A stretch of DNA of 12,438 nt from an uncultured Oscillospiraceae bacterium (GTDB taxonomy: Bacteria; Bacillota; Clostridia; Oscillospirales; Oscillospiraceae): the NCBI GenBank assembly GCA_934659415.1, contig CAKUHW010000008.1, positions 1 through 12,438 on the forward strand, in the 5' to 3' direction. The first letter of the stretch is position 1, and every line of letters starts with the position of its first letter. Positions 1 through 7,769 of the stretch are shown here, in pieces. Both the position numbers and the translations under genes were made by a program. A model generated the notes under the pieces. The model ran no database searches and was not told the DNA's origin. It saw only the letters and a program-made list of their open reading frames with translations.

Positions 1-2220
<2,220 letters not shown>

Positions 2221-2269
2221 ATCGTTCACTCCTCCCGGCCGCATGGGCCGTTCCTTGCTTTCTGAGCAT

Positions 2270-2300
2270 AGTATACTCCCCGCCGGGGAAAAATCATGAA
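2270..2300 (-). promoter_or_regulatory. Candidate clpB promoter
   Basis: Minus-strand TATACT (2270-2275) is a good -10 hexamer about 50 bases before the clpB start. The best nearby -35 is TTCATG (2295-2300), but the spacer of 19 bases is long, so the -35 assignment is weak. The CIRCE operator lies just upstream of this pair. Confidence 0.45.
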
Positions 2301-2314
2301 CTGGGTGTAAACAA

Positions 2315-2341
2315 TTAGCACTCTCTCGCTATGAGTGCTAA
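2315..2341. promoter_or_regulatory. CIRCE operator (HrcA binding site)
   Basis: The sequence is TTAGCACTC, nine bases, GAGTGCTAA, an exact match to the CIRCE inverted repeat. HrcA binds this element and represses heat-shock chaperone genes until unfolded protein titrates GroEL. It sits 95 bases upstream of the clpB start and over 200 bases from the divergent transporter start, downstream of which is a separate promoter. It therefore most likely controls clpB. Confidence 0.95.
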
Positions 2342-2461
2342 TTCCATTCTCCCTCCCGCCGCTGACCGCCGAAAACAAGACACATGGCCCTCCTGTGTTG
2401 ATTTTTCACCCATTTGGGCAAAATCGTTATTTAATTGACAACGAATGTTTCAAAATCCCTC

Positions 2462-2490
2462 TGGACACTCCCGAAGGGCCATGCTATACT
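2462..2490 (+). promoter_or_regulatory. Sigma-A-type promoter of the MFS transporter gene
   Basis: TGGACA (2462-2467), a 17-base spacer and TATACT (2485-2490) form a near-consensus promoter. The predicted start near base 2497 gives a leader of about 55 bases before the ATG at 2553. Confidence 0.65.
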
Positions 2491-2552
2491 ACCCCTTACA
2501 GATATCCTGGAGATATGTGCAAATCACTGTAGAAAAGAGGAACATCTGAGTA

Positions 2553-3776
2553 ATGGAAAATGCTTCGCTGCGCAAACCCACCCGCTGGCCCTACCTGGTG
2601 GCCGGCGTTGTCGCCATGCTGTTCGCCGGCGTCATCTATGCCTGGTCCATTCTGAAGGCCCCCCTGGCCGAAGAGTTCGGCTGGACGCCCTCCAACCTGG
2701 CGCTGAACTTTACGCTGACTATGTGCTTCTTCTGCATCGGCGGCTTTATCGGCGGCCTGCTCACCAAGAAGCTGGGCTCCCGCGTCACAGTGCCCCTGGG
2801 CGGCGTGCTGGCCTTTCTGGGCTTCCTGCTGACCTCCCGGCTGTCCGGCGCCTCCGTCACCCCCCTCTACTTCACCTACGGCGTGCTGGCCGGTCTGGGC
2901 ATCGGCATGGCCTATGTGGTCACGGTGTCCACGGTGAGCGCCTGGTTCCCCGACAAGAAGGGCTTCTGCTCCGGCTGCCTGATGATGGGCTTCGGCGCCA
3001 GCACCCTGATCCTGGGCAATGTGTCCAGCAGCCTCATCAGCTCCGTGGGCTGGCGCACCACCTTTCTGATTCTGGGCATCGCCCTGGGCGTGGTGGTGGT
3101 CGCCGCCGGCCTCATCATCCGTCTGCCCGGCGCGGACGTGGTACTGCCCCAGCCCAAGGCGGCCAAGGCCGCCGGCAAGGAGCTCTTTGAGCCCCGGGAC
3201 TTCACCACCGGCGAAATGGTCCGCCGCTTCACCTTCTGGCGCGCCTTTGTGTGCATCGCCTTCCTGGCCGCCGTGGGCAGTGCGGTGATCAGCTTCGCCC
3301 GCGACCTCACCATGTCCGTGGGTGCCTCCGCCGCCCTGGCCACCACGCTGGTGGGCGTTTTGTCCGTGTGCAACGGTCTGGGCCGCATCCTCACCGGCGC
3401 CGTGTTCGATGCCCTGGGCCGCCGCACCACCATGCTGGCCGCCAATATCGTGACCATTGCCGCCGCCGGCATCACCCTGGTGGCCGCCCTGCTCCAGTCC
3501 CTGCCCCTGTGCGTGGTGGGTCTGTGCCTCACCGGCCTGTCCTACGGCTCCTGCCCCAGCTTCACCTCCGCCTTTACCGCAGCCTTCTACGGCACCAAGT
3601 ATTTCTCCACCACCGTCAGCGTAATGAACTTCAACCTGATGGGCGCTTCCTTTGTGGCCACCGCCTCCAGCGCCCTCTACACCGCCTTCAGCAACAACTT
3701 TGTCGCCCCCTTTATCCTGCTGCTGGCGCTGTCCGTGGTGGGCCTGCTGCTGAACCTCAGCATCAAGCGCCCCTGA
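2553..3776 (+). CDS. MFS transporter, OFA (oxalate/formate antiporter-like) family
   Basis: This is a 407-residue integral membrane protein of the major facilitator superfamily, with about 12 hydrophobic helices in two halves. A hydrophilic central loop lies at about residues 190-225. The N-terminal half has the OFA-like pattern VIYAWSILKAPLAEEFGW, the loop motif GLLTKKLGSRV between helices 2 and 3, and WFPDKKGFCSG after helix 4. The second half repeats the MFS loop motif as GAVFDALGRRT. Family members exchange small carboxylates such as oxalate and formate, or monocarboxylates; the substrate cannot be read from sequence here. The ATG at 2553 follows AGAGG about 11 bases upstream. The gene is divergent from clpB, has its own promoter and ends at a strong terminator, so it appears monocistronic. 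Confidence 0.9.
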   Translation: MENASLRKPTRWPYLVAGVVAMLFAGVIYAWSILKAPLAEEFGWTPSNLALNFTLTMCFFCIGGFIGGLLTKKLGSRVTVPLGGVLAFLGFLLTSRLSGASVTPLYFTYGVLAGLGIGMAYVVTVSTVSAWFPDKKGFCSGCLMMGFGASTLILGNVSSSLISSVGWRTTFLILGIALGVVVVAAGLIIRLPGADVVLPQPKAAKAAGKELFEPRDFTTGEMVRRFTFWRAFVCIAFLAAVGSAVISFARDLTMSVGASAALATTLVGVLSVCNGLGRILTGAVFDALGRRTTMLAANIVTIAAAGITLVAALLQSLPLCVVGLCLTGLSYGSCPSFTSAFTAAFYGTKYFSTTVSVMNFNLMGASFVATASSALYTAFSNNFVAPFILLLALSVVGLLLNLSIKRP

Positions 3777-3806
3777 GCTCCCGCTGCCGCCCATTTCCGG
3801 ACTGAT

Positions 3807-3852
3807 AAACACCCCTTGGGATGCCGCACCGTGCGTCCCAAGGGGTGTTTTT
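3807..3852 (+). terminator. Rho-independent terminator after the MFS gene
   Basis: A perfect 15-bp stem (3807-3821 with 3836-3850, core ACACCCCTTGGGA) with a 14-base loop is followed by a run of five T. It starts about 30 bases after the transporter stop. In the minus direction the stem is followed by only three T, so it may weakly terminate the fossil gene on that side as well. Confidence 0.9.
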
Positions 3853-3862
3853 ATTCTATGGA

Positions 3863-3974
3863 TCACTTCCGGACGGTCAGGCCGGAGAGGCAGACCTCCG
3901 CCTCCTGCAAAAACCGCAGGGCGCAGGGGTTCGTGTTCTCCCTGTGGCGCAGCAGCAGTACGTCCAGCGCGGAA
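3863..3974 (-). pseudogene. Apparent C-terminal remnant of an unidentified gene
   Basis: Reading the minus strand from about 3974 to the TGA at 3863 gives about 36 codons beginning YSALDVLLLRHRENT and ending LSGLTVRK. Nearly every codon ends in G or C, like the intact genes of the window. No plausible start with a ribosome binding site lies upstream: the frame continues into sequence that reads better as a membrane protein on the other strand. I read this as the surviving tail of a gene whose 5' part was deleted. The family is not recognised. The frame extends to base 4129 as an 88-residue ORF, so a short real gene is not fully excluded. Confidence 0.4.
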
Positions 3975-3977
3975 TAG

Positions 3978-4073
3978 GTCTTCCTGGTCTCCGGCGTGCT
4001 GTTTGTGCTGGCCATCCTCATCATGCTGTTCCTGAACGTGGATAAGTTCGTGGCCAAACACCCCCTCACCTGA
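3978..4073 (+). pseudogene. Apparent C-terminal remnant of a membrane transporter
   Basis: The plus strand from 3978 to the TGA at 4071-4073 encodes 31 residues: a single hydrophobic helix (FLVSGVLFVLAILIMLFL) and a short polar tail, NVDKFVAKHPLT. An in-frame TAG lies immediately before it (3975-3977), with no start codon or ribosome binding site. About 29 of 32 codons end in G or C. The shape is that of the last helix and tail of a polytopic transporter, perhaps MFS-like, left behind by deletion. It abuts the oppositely oriented remnant at 3863-3974. Confidence 0.45.
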
Positions 4074-4092
4074 CGGAAAGCATCCGCTTTCA

Positions 4093-4351
4093 GAGACTGT
4101 CCGAATACAGCAAACGAGGGACTCTCCAAACCCGGAGAGTCCCTCGTCTCAGGCCGTCAAAAAACTTAAGGACGTTTTTTGACGGGTAAGTTGCAGTCCG
4201 CCACGCGCACTCAATGTCCACAGGTCACGGACATTTCGCACACTCGCGGCCTGAGAAGTGTTTTCTGCCACGCACATGTCGCGGCAGAAAACGGACTTTA
4301 GAGCATTCGCCGCTGCGGCGGCGAACTCTGCGAGGCTTTTTTGACAGTCTC
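4093..4351. repeat. Palindrome-rich intergenic element with 9-bp terminal inverted repeats
   Basis: GAGACTGTC (4093-4101) and GACAGTCTC (4343-4351) are exact inverse copies bounding about 260 bases with no convincing gene. Inside are several hairpins: the 40-base repeat (4111-4150), a 12-bp stem CCGTCAAAAAAC/GTTTTTTGACGG (4154-4165 with 4174-4185), AATGTCC/GGACATT (4213-4219 with 4229-4235), a 10-bp stem GTTTTCTGCC/GGCAGAAAAC (4260-4269 with 4283-4292), and TTCGCCGC/GCGGCGAA (4306-4313 with 4318-4325). AGTCCG (4195-4200) and CGGACT (4292-4297) could enclose two of these. The design resembles a non-autonomous repeat (MITE or BIME-like) or a structured RNA. No target-site duplication was recognised. 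Confidence 0.5.
4111..4150. repeat. 40-base hairpin repeat, copy A
   Basis: These 40 bases are identical to 4351-4390, exactly 240 bases away. Each copy folds as a 14-bp perfect stem ACGAGGGACTCTCC/GGAGAGTCCCTCGT (here 4114-4127 with 4134-4147) around the loop aaaccc. Only three T follow on the minus strand, so terminator function is possible but weak. Confidence 0.85.
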
Positions 4352-4390
4352 AAACGAGGGACTCTCCAAACCCGGAGAGTCCCTCGTCTC
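4351..4390. repeat. 40-base hairpin repeat, copy B, probable terminator of the pspC operon
   Basis: This is an exact copy of 4111-4150. The 14-bp stem lies at 4354-4367 with 4374-4387, about 27 bases past the stop of the PspC-domain gene on the minus strand. It is well placed to end the padR operon transcript, although the T tract is only three bases. Confidence 0.75.
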
Positions 4391-4414
4391 TATGTTCCGC
4401 AGGCAGCCCCGCGC

Positions 4415-4606
4415 TCAGCAGTCGCAGTCCTTGGGCATGATCAGCGCTGCGATGAAGTAGATCCACACGGACATTCCGCCGGGAATAATGAGCAGCAGGG
4501 TGATCAGCCGCACCAGGGTGGGGTCCACGCCGAAGTACCTCGCGATCCCGCTGCACACGCCGCAGATTCTGGCCTCCGGGCCCGTTGTCCTGCACAGTCG
4601 CCTCAA
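4415..4606 (-). CDS. PspC-domain membrane protein
   Basis: This is a 63-residue protein made almost entirely of one PspC domain. It has an N-terminal basic stretch (RRLCRT), the family motif ICGVCSGIARYFGVDPTLVR (about residues 14-33), and one hydrophobic helix ending IYFIAALIMPKDC. PspC domains belong to the phage-shock/envelope-stress network and sit in the cytoplasmic membrane. Two starts compete: an ATG at 4630 with no ribosome binding site, and a TTG at 4606. An AAGGAGG (4614-4620) lies seven bases before the TTG but inside the longer reading, so TTG is chosen. It is the last gene of the padR operon, 27 bases after a small ORF. The short cysteine-bearing tail (KDCDC) is somewhat unusual. 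Confidence 0.88.
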   Translation of the reverse strand: MRRLCRTTGPEARICGVCSGIARYFGVDPTLVRLITLLLIIPGGMSVWIYFIAALIMPKDCDC

Positions 4607-4613
4607 AACAATT

Positions 4614-4620
4614 CCTCCTT
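4614..4620 (-). promoter_or_regulatory. Ribosome binding site that sets the pspC-type gene start
   Basis: Minus-strand AAGGAGG lies seven bases before the TTG at 4606. It falls within the first codons of the alternative ATG-initiated reading (4630), which argues against the ATG. Confidence 0.75.
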
Positions 4621-4633
4621 GTCTATTCATGCA

Positions 4634-4801
4634 TCAAAAATACTTTTTGTATATATTCTCGCCGCCCATGGCGGCCGGGCGCAGGGTAAGATCCCTGCCG
4701 CACCGCAGCAGGTCTTCCCCGCCAAAGCCCGGTCCCAGCTCCTTGGACGGCCGCTCGCTCAGCCGGGGCAGCACCCGCCCGGCCCCTCCGCAATGCCGCA
4801 T
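4634..4801 (-). CDS. Small 55-residue protein of unknown function in the padR operon
   Basis: This is an ATG-to-TGA frame starting MRHCGGAGRVLPRLSERPSK and ending GGENIYKKYF. It lies 22 bases after the stop of the DUF4097 gene and 27 bases before the PspC-domain gene, so it is embedded in the operon. A purine-rich AGGGAG lies about eight bases before the ATG. By-position G+C is about 70, 54 and 80 percent, the pattern expected of coding DNA in this genome. It has no hydrophobic segment, is glycine- and arginine-rich, and has cysteines at positions 4 and 34. I do not recognise a family. The main alternative is an intergenic spacer that happens to be open. Confidence 0.55.
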   Translation of the reverse strand: MRHCGGAGRVLPRLSERPSKELGPGFGGEDLLRCGRDLTLRPAAMGGENIYKKYF

Positions 4802-4823
4802 GGTCCGCTCTCCCTCCGCCGGC

Positions 4824-6380
4824 TCAGTACTTATAAAGGCTCACATCACCGCTGCCGCTGCGGAAACTGTACTCCGCGCCGCCCGGCTCTCCGTAGGTCA
4901 GGCAGCCCCGGCTGGAATCGCAGCCGGTGAAGAAGTCCGTGCAGAAATCGCCGCCGGCCAGCTCGTAGCTCACGCGGAAGCTGCCGCCGTCCGGAATGTC
5001 CAGCTTGCAGTCCCCCGCCCGGGTATTGACCACCATGGCCTTGGGCAGGCGCTCGCTGACCAGGGTCAGGTCGCCGTTGGTGGTGTCGCACCGGAGGGCA
5101 TCCACCGCGCCCCGGAGCTCCACATCGCCGTTGACCGCCCGGGCGGTCACCTTGCCCAGGTCGCCGGAGGCGGTCACATCGCCGTTGACGGCGCTGCAGC
5201 GCACCTCTGCCGCGTCGCCCTGCCAGTTCATGTCGCCGGAGACGGTGGTAAACTCCAGGCAGGCGCAGGCGGGGAGCGTCCCGTCAAAATCTCCGCTGGT
5301 GGTCTTCACCGTCAGGTTGCCCACGGGATGATCTCCGGTCACCGACACATCGCCGGAGACGGTGCTCAGGCGCAGGAAGTCCCAGTCCCGGCGGGGCAGC
5401 TCCAGCTGCAGGTCCACGTTGCAGTCATCGAAAACCACGCCGAAAAAGCTGGAGGACCGGCCGGGCCGGACCATCAGCACGCCGCCCTCGCTGACGGTGA
5501 TATCCAGGGCGCCAACATTTTCGCCGCCCACCAGTACATCGGCCTCCGGCTCCCGGTTCATGCAGACGGTCACATCCCCCTTGGCCAGCTGGACGTCAAT
5601 GCCCCGCAGGGTCACAGAGGACACCGGACCGTCCACACGCACCTTGTCCTCGCTGCGCTCCTTGCCCCACTGTCCGTAGAGGCCGCCCTTCTCGGGATCG
5701 TAGCCCACGCCGTAGAAAGCGCGGTCCTTGGGGTCGGGCTCGCCGCCGTCCTCGGGGTTCTTCTCCACGGTGACGCCCAGCTTCCAGCCCTCATCCTTCT
5801 TTTCAGCAGCTTCGGCGCCGGTATTCCCGGCGTTCTCCTCCGGCCCGGCGGCGGTCTCCTCTTCGCCGTCGTCCCTCACGGTGACATGGATGGTCTTGCC
5901 GCCGCTGGTGCACTTCCAGTTGCCGCCGTTCTCCTTGGCCTTCTTCACCAGGTCCTTCAGCCCGGACTTCACCTTCCGCCCGGCCTCCTTGGTCCCCTCG
6001 GCGGCGGAGTTGGCCACACCGGCCCAGTCCACCTCGCTGACGGCGGTCTTCGCCTGGTCCACGGCGCCCTTCACCATGTCGCCGATGTTGCGGAACATCT
6101 CGCCCATGTCGTCGGTAAAGCTGCCGGGCTGTTTCCTGTCCTCCCCGGCGTCCCCCTGGCTGTTGTTCAGGTACTCCAGCAGTTCGTCCACATCGCCCAG
6201 GGCGTCCATGGCCTGGACCAGAGCCTCCTCGGGGTTGACGCCGCTGCGCACCATATCCTCATAGCGGCAGTGGAGATTGTCGGCCAGCTCCTCTACCAGA
6301 TCGGTCTTGGCCTGACTGTCCGGAGCGGAGGCCAGCTTGGCCTCGATCAGGGTCTTGAAAATATTCTTCATGCCTTCCAT
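4824..6380 (-). CDS. DUF4097 (toastrack/putative adhesin) protein with PadR-associated prefix domain
   Basis: This 518-residue protein has no signal peptide or clear membrane helix. Residues 1-73 form a helical domain (AKLASAPDSQAKTDLVEEL, then NPEEALVQAMDALGDVDELL) like the DUF1700/HAAS-type prefix domains often encoded next to PadR regulators. Residues about 95-150 look like a long amphipathic, lysine-rich helix that could touch the membrane. Residues 165-245 are acidic and of low complexity. From about 250 to the end the chain is beta-rich, with recurring turns SGD, NGD and AGD roughly every 20 residues (TVSGDVSV, TTSGDFDG, TVSGDMNW, AVNGDVTA, AVNGDVEL, TTNGDLTL), as in DUF4097/toastrack folds. 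The ATG at 6380 follows GGAGG by about 10 bases and lies five bases after the padR stop. Toastrack and PspC proteins co-occur in envelope-stress systems, which fits this operon. Confidence 0.85.
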   Translation of the reverse strand: MEGMKNIFKTLIEAKLASAPDSQAKTDLVEELADNLHCRYEDMVRSGVNPEEALVQAMDALGDVDELLEYLNNSQGDAGEDRKQPGSFTDDMGEMFRNIGDMVKGAVDQAKTAVSEVDWAGVANSAAEGTKEAGRKVKSGLKDLVKKAKENGGNWKCTSGGKTIHVTVRDDGEEETAAGPEENAGNTGAEAAEKKDEGWKLGVTVEKNPEDGGEPDPKDRAFYGVGYDPEKGGLYGQWGKERSEDKVRVDGPVSSVTLRGIDVQLAKGDVTVCMNREPEADVLVGGENVGALDITVSEGGVLMVRPGRSSSFFGVVFDDCNVDLQLELPRRDWDFLRLSTVSGDVSVTGDHPVGNLTVKTTSGDFDGTLPACACLEFTTVSGDMNWQGDAAEVRCSAVNGDVTASGDLGKVTARAVNGDVELRGAVDALRCDTTNGDLTLVSERLPKAMVVNTRAGDCKLDIPDGGSFRVSYELAGGDFCTDFFTGCDSSRGCLTYGEPGGAEYSFRSGSGDVSLYKY

Positions 6381-6385
6381 GTTAT

Positions 6386-6718
6386 TCAGTCCTCCTTTGA
6401 GATCAGCGCGTCCAGCAGGGCACGGGTGTGCTCCCACTCCGCGCGGCTTTTCGTCCACTGGTCCCGGCCCTCCGGGGTGATGGAATAGTAGCGCCGCCGG
6501 GCGCCGGGCCCGTCCTCTCCCCAGTAGGAGCGGATGAGCCCGCCCTGCTCCAGCCGCTTGAAAGCGGTATACAGCGTGGCCTCCTTCAGGCCGTACTCTC
6601 CGCCGGTGATCTGCTGGATATTTTTATTGATCTCATATCCATAGTTGTCACCGCTGAGCAGTTGTGTTAGAATGATGGTGTCTGTGTGCCCCCGCAGGAG
6701 CTCGGATGAAATAGACAC
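6386..6718 (-). CDS. PadR-family transcriptional regulator
   Basis: This is a 110-residue winged-helix repressor of the short PadR type. Family marks are LLRGHTDTIILTQLL in helix 1, NYGYEINKNI, the recognition segment LKEATLYTAFKRLEQGGLI (about residues 44-62), and the wing RRRYYSITPEGRDQW. It starts with GTG at 6718, preceded by AAAGGAAG at a suitable distance. Its stop lies five bases before the DUF4097 start, whose ribosome binding site is within the end of padR, so the two are tightly coupled. PadR proteins usually repress their own operon. Two matching palindromes in the promoter region are likely its operators. The ligand or inducing signal is unknown. Confidence 0.93.
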   Translation of the reverse strand: MSISSELLRGHTDTIILTQLLSGDNYGYEINKNIQQITGGEYGLKEATLYTAFKRLEQGGLIRSYWGEDGPGARRRYYSITPEGRDQWTKSRAEWEHTRALLDALISKED

Positions 6719-6741
6719 TTGCTCACTTCCTTTCTGCGATG

Positions 6742-6760
6742 TACTTCACCTGTCGAAGTA
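6742..6760. promoter_or_regulatory. Candidate PadR operator 1
   Basis: This 19-bp palindrome, TACTTC-ACCTGTC-GAAGTA, lies just downstream of the predicted padR transcription start. It matches operator 2 in arrangement and at 15 of 19 bases. The two sites start 45 bases apart, about four helical turns. Confidence 0.6.
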
Positions 6761-6772
6761 ACTTATGGGCAC

Positions 6773-6801
6773 ATAATAGCACGACATACCTCGCCTGTCA
6801 A
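6773..6801 (-). promoter_or_regulatory. padR operon promoter
   Basis: Minus-strand TTGACA (6796-6801, perfect), a 17-base spacer and TATTAT (6773-6778, one mismatch) form a strong sigma-A-type promoter. The predicted start near 6766 gives a leader of about 48 bases. Operator 2 covers the -35 and operator 1 covers the region just after the start. Confidence 0.85.
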
Positions 6802-6809
6802 GGTATTAT
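6781..6809 (+). promoter_or_regulatory. Candidate mrp promoter
   Basis: ACGACA (6781-6786, four of six matches to the -35 consensus), a 17-base spacer and TATTAT (6804-6809) read toward mrp. The spacer coincides almost exactly with operator 2, so the same regulator could affect both directions. Confidence 0.45.
6787..6805. promoter_or_regulatory. Candidate PadR operator 2
   Basis: This 19-bp palindrome, TACCTC-GCCTGTC-AAGGTA, shares the central CCTGTC with operator 1. It overlaps the padR -35 hexamer and fills the spacer of the candidate mrp promoter. Confidence 0.6.
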
Positions 6810-6823
6810 TCAAAAATTTTTTG

Positions 6824-6852
6824 GGGCATACTGACTCTGTCAGTTTATGCCC
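6824..6852 (+). other. Hairpin in the mrp leader
   Basis: GGGCAT-ACTGAC (6824-6835), loop TCT, then GTCAGT-TT-ATGCCC (6839-6852) form a 12-bp stem with a two-base bulge. It ends about 20 bases before the mrp ATG. No run of T follows on the plus strand, so it is not a terminator for mrp. It could be an mRNA structure or an operator. Confidence 0.55.
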
Positions 6853-6871
6853 GATGAAAGGAAGAGATCAC

Positions 6872-7696
6872 ATGAGCGAATGCACCCATGACTGTTCCAC
6901 CTGCAGCGGGAGCTGCGGTCAGGAGCAGCCCGATCTGCGAAAGCCCGCCAACGAGCTGTCCCACATCAAAAAGGTGATCGCCGTTGTCAGCGGCAAGGGC
7001 GGCGTAGGCAAGTCCACCGTCACCTGCACCCTGGCCGCCGCCATGGCCGCCCGGGGCAAAAAGGTAGGCGTGCTGGACGCGGATATCACCGGTCCCTCCG
7101 TGCCCAAGGCCTTCGGCGTTCACGGCCACGCGGAGGGCAGCGACCTGGGCATCTACCCTGCCGTCAGCCGCGGCGGCGTGGAGCTGATGAGCCTGAACCT
7201 GCTCACCGAGCGGGAGACCGACCCCGTGGTGTGGCGCGGCCCGGTGATCGCCGGGGCGGTGAAGCAGTTCTGGACCGACGTCATCTGGGGCGACCTGGAC
7301 TATCTGTTTGTGGATATGCCCCCCGGAACCGGCGACGTGCCCCTGACGGTGTTCCAGAGCCTGCCGGTGGACGGCGTGATCATCGTCACCTCTCCCCAGG
7401 ATCTGGTGTCCATGATCGTGGCGAAGGCGGTGAAAATGGCGAAACTGATGGAGATCCCGGTGCTGGGTCTGGTGGAGAACTACAGCTACTACAAGTGCCC
7501 GGACTGCGGCAGGGAGCACCCCATCTTCGGCGAGAGCACCATCGACGCCCTGGGCGCCCAGCTGTCCCTGCCGGTGCTGGCCCGGCTGCCTCTGGATCCC
7601 GATCTGGCCCGGGCGGTGGATGAGGGCCGGGTAGAGGAGTACCGGCCCAACCCCATGGCCGCCGTGGCCGAGGCCATCGACACCGAAAAGCTTTAA
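6872..7696 (+). CDS. mrp: Mrp/NBP35-family iron-sulfur carrier ATPase
   Basis: This is a 274-residue cytoplasmic P-loop ATPase that binds an Fe-S cluster as a dimer and delivers it to apoproteins. The deviant Walker A motif GKGGVGKST is at residues 41-49, with signature Lys43 and Lys47. LDADITGPSVP is at 68-78, the Walker B-like YLFVDMPPGTGD at 144-155, and the cluster-binding CPDC at 209-212. The N-terminus has a second cysteine set, C4-X3-C8-X2-C11-X3-C15, resembling the NBP35 N-terminal ferredoxin-like motif. The DUF59 domain of longer Mrp proteins is absent. The ATG at 6872 follows AAAGGAAGAG. Longer in-frame readings back to 6719 lack a ribosome binding site and would cross the operators. 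It is divergent from padR and ends at a bidirectional terminator. Confidence 0.95.
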   Translation: MSECTHDCSTCSGSCGQEQPDLRKPANELSHIKKVIAVVSGKGGVGKSTVTCTLAAAMAARGKKVGVLDADITGPSVPKAFGVHGHAEGSDLGIYPAVSRGGVELMSLNLLTERETDPVVWRGPVIAGAVKQFWTDVIWGDLDYLFVDMPPGTGDVPLTVFQSLPVDGVIIVTSPQDLVSMIVAKAVKMAKLMEIPVLGLVENYSYYKCPDCGREHPIFGESTIDALGAQLSLPVLARLPLDPDLARAVDEGRVEEYRPNPMAAVAEAIDTEKL

Positions 7697-7707
7697 GCGC
7701 AAAAAGC

Positions 7708-7745
7708 AAGATCTCCCTGCGGAGCCCTCCGCAGGGAGATCTTTT
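7708..7745. terminator. Bidirectional terminator between mrp and the S41 gene
   Basis: A perfect 16-bp stem AAGATCTCCCTGCGGA (7708-7723) pairs with 7728-7743 around the loop gccc. Four T end the plus-strand copy. On the minus strand the stem is followed by GCTTTTTG. It serves mrp from the left and the convergent S41-like gene from the right. Confidence 0.93.
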
Positions 7746-7769
7746 CATATCTCTGTCAAATCGCGGCGC

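Noticed and set aside
2435..2490. Perfect TTGACA at 2435-2440 as the -35 of the MFS promoter
   Set aside because: It is 44 bases from the TATACT at 2485, far too distant. TGGACA at 2462 has the correct 17-base spacing.
2496..4061. Minus-strand open frame of 521 codons opposite the MFS gene
   Set aside because: It is extremely rich in Gly, His, Gln and Ala without hydrophobic or folded pattern, and is antisense to a clear transporter.
4111..4390. The two 40-base repeats as a minimal CRISPR array
   Set aside because: There are only two copies, the 200-base interval is too long for a spacer, the interval is itself palindromic, and no cas genes are present.
4415..4630. ATG start at 4630 for the PspC-domain protein
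   Set aside because: No ribosome binding site precedes it. A strong AAGGAGG inside the extension points to the TTG at 4606.
4488..6488. Plus-strand open frame of 666 codons opposite the DUF4097 and padR genes
   Set aside because: It spans the complement of several genes with clear families and has compositional bias typical of an antisense frame.
6719..6871. Upstream start for mrp at 6719
   Set aside because: It would translate the operator palindromes and promoter region, without a ribosome binding site. The ATG at 6872 has AAAGGAAGAG and gives the normal family N-terminus.
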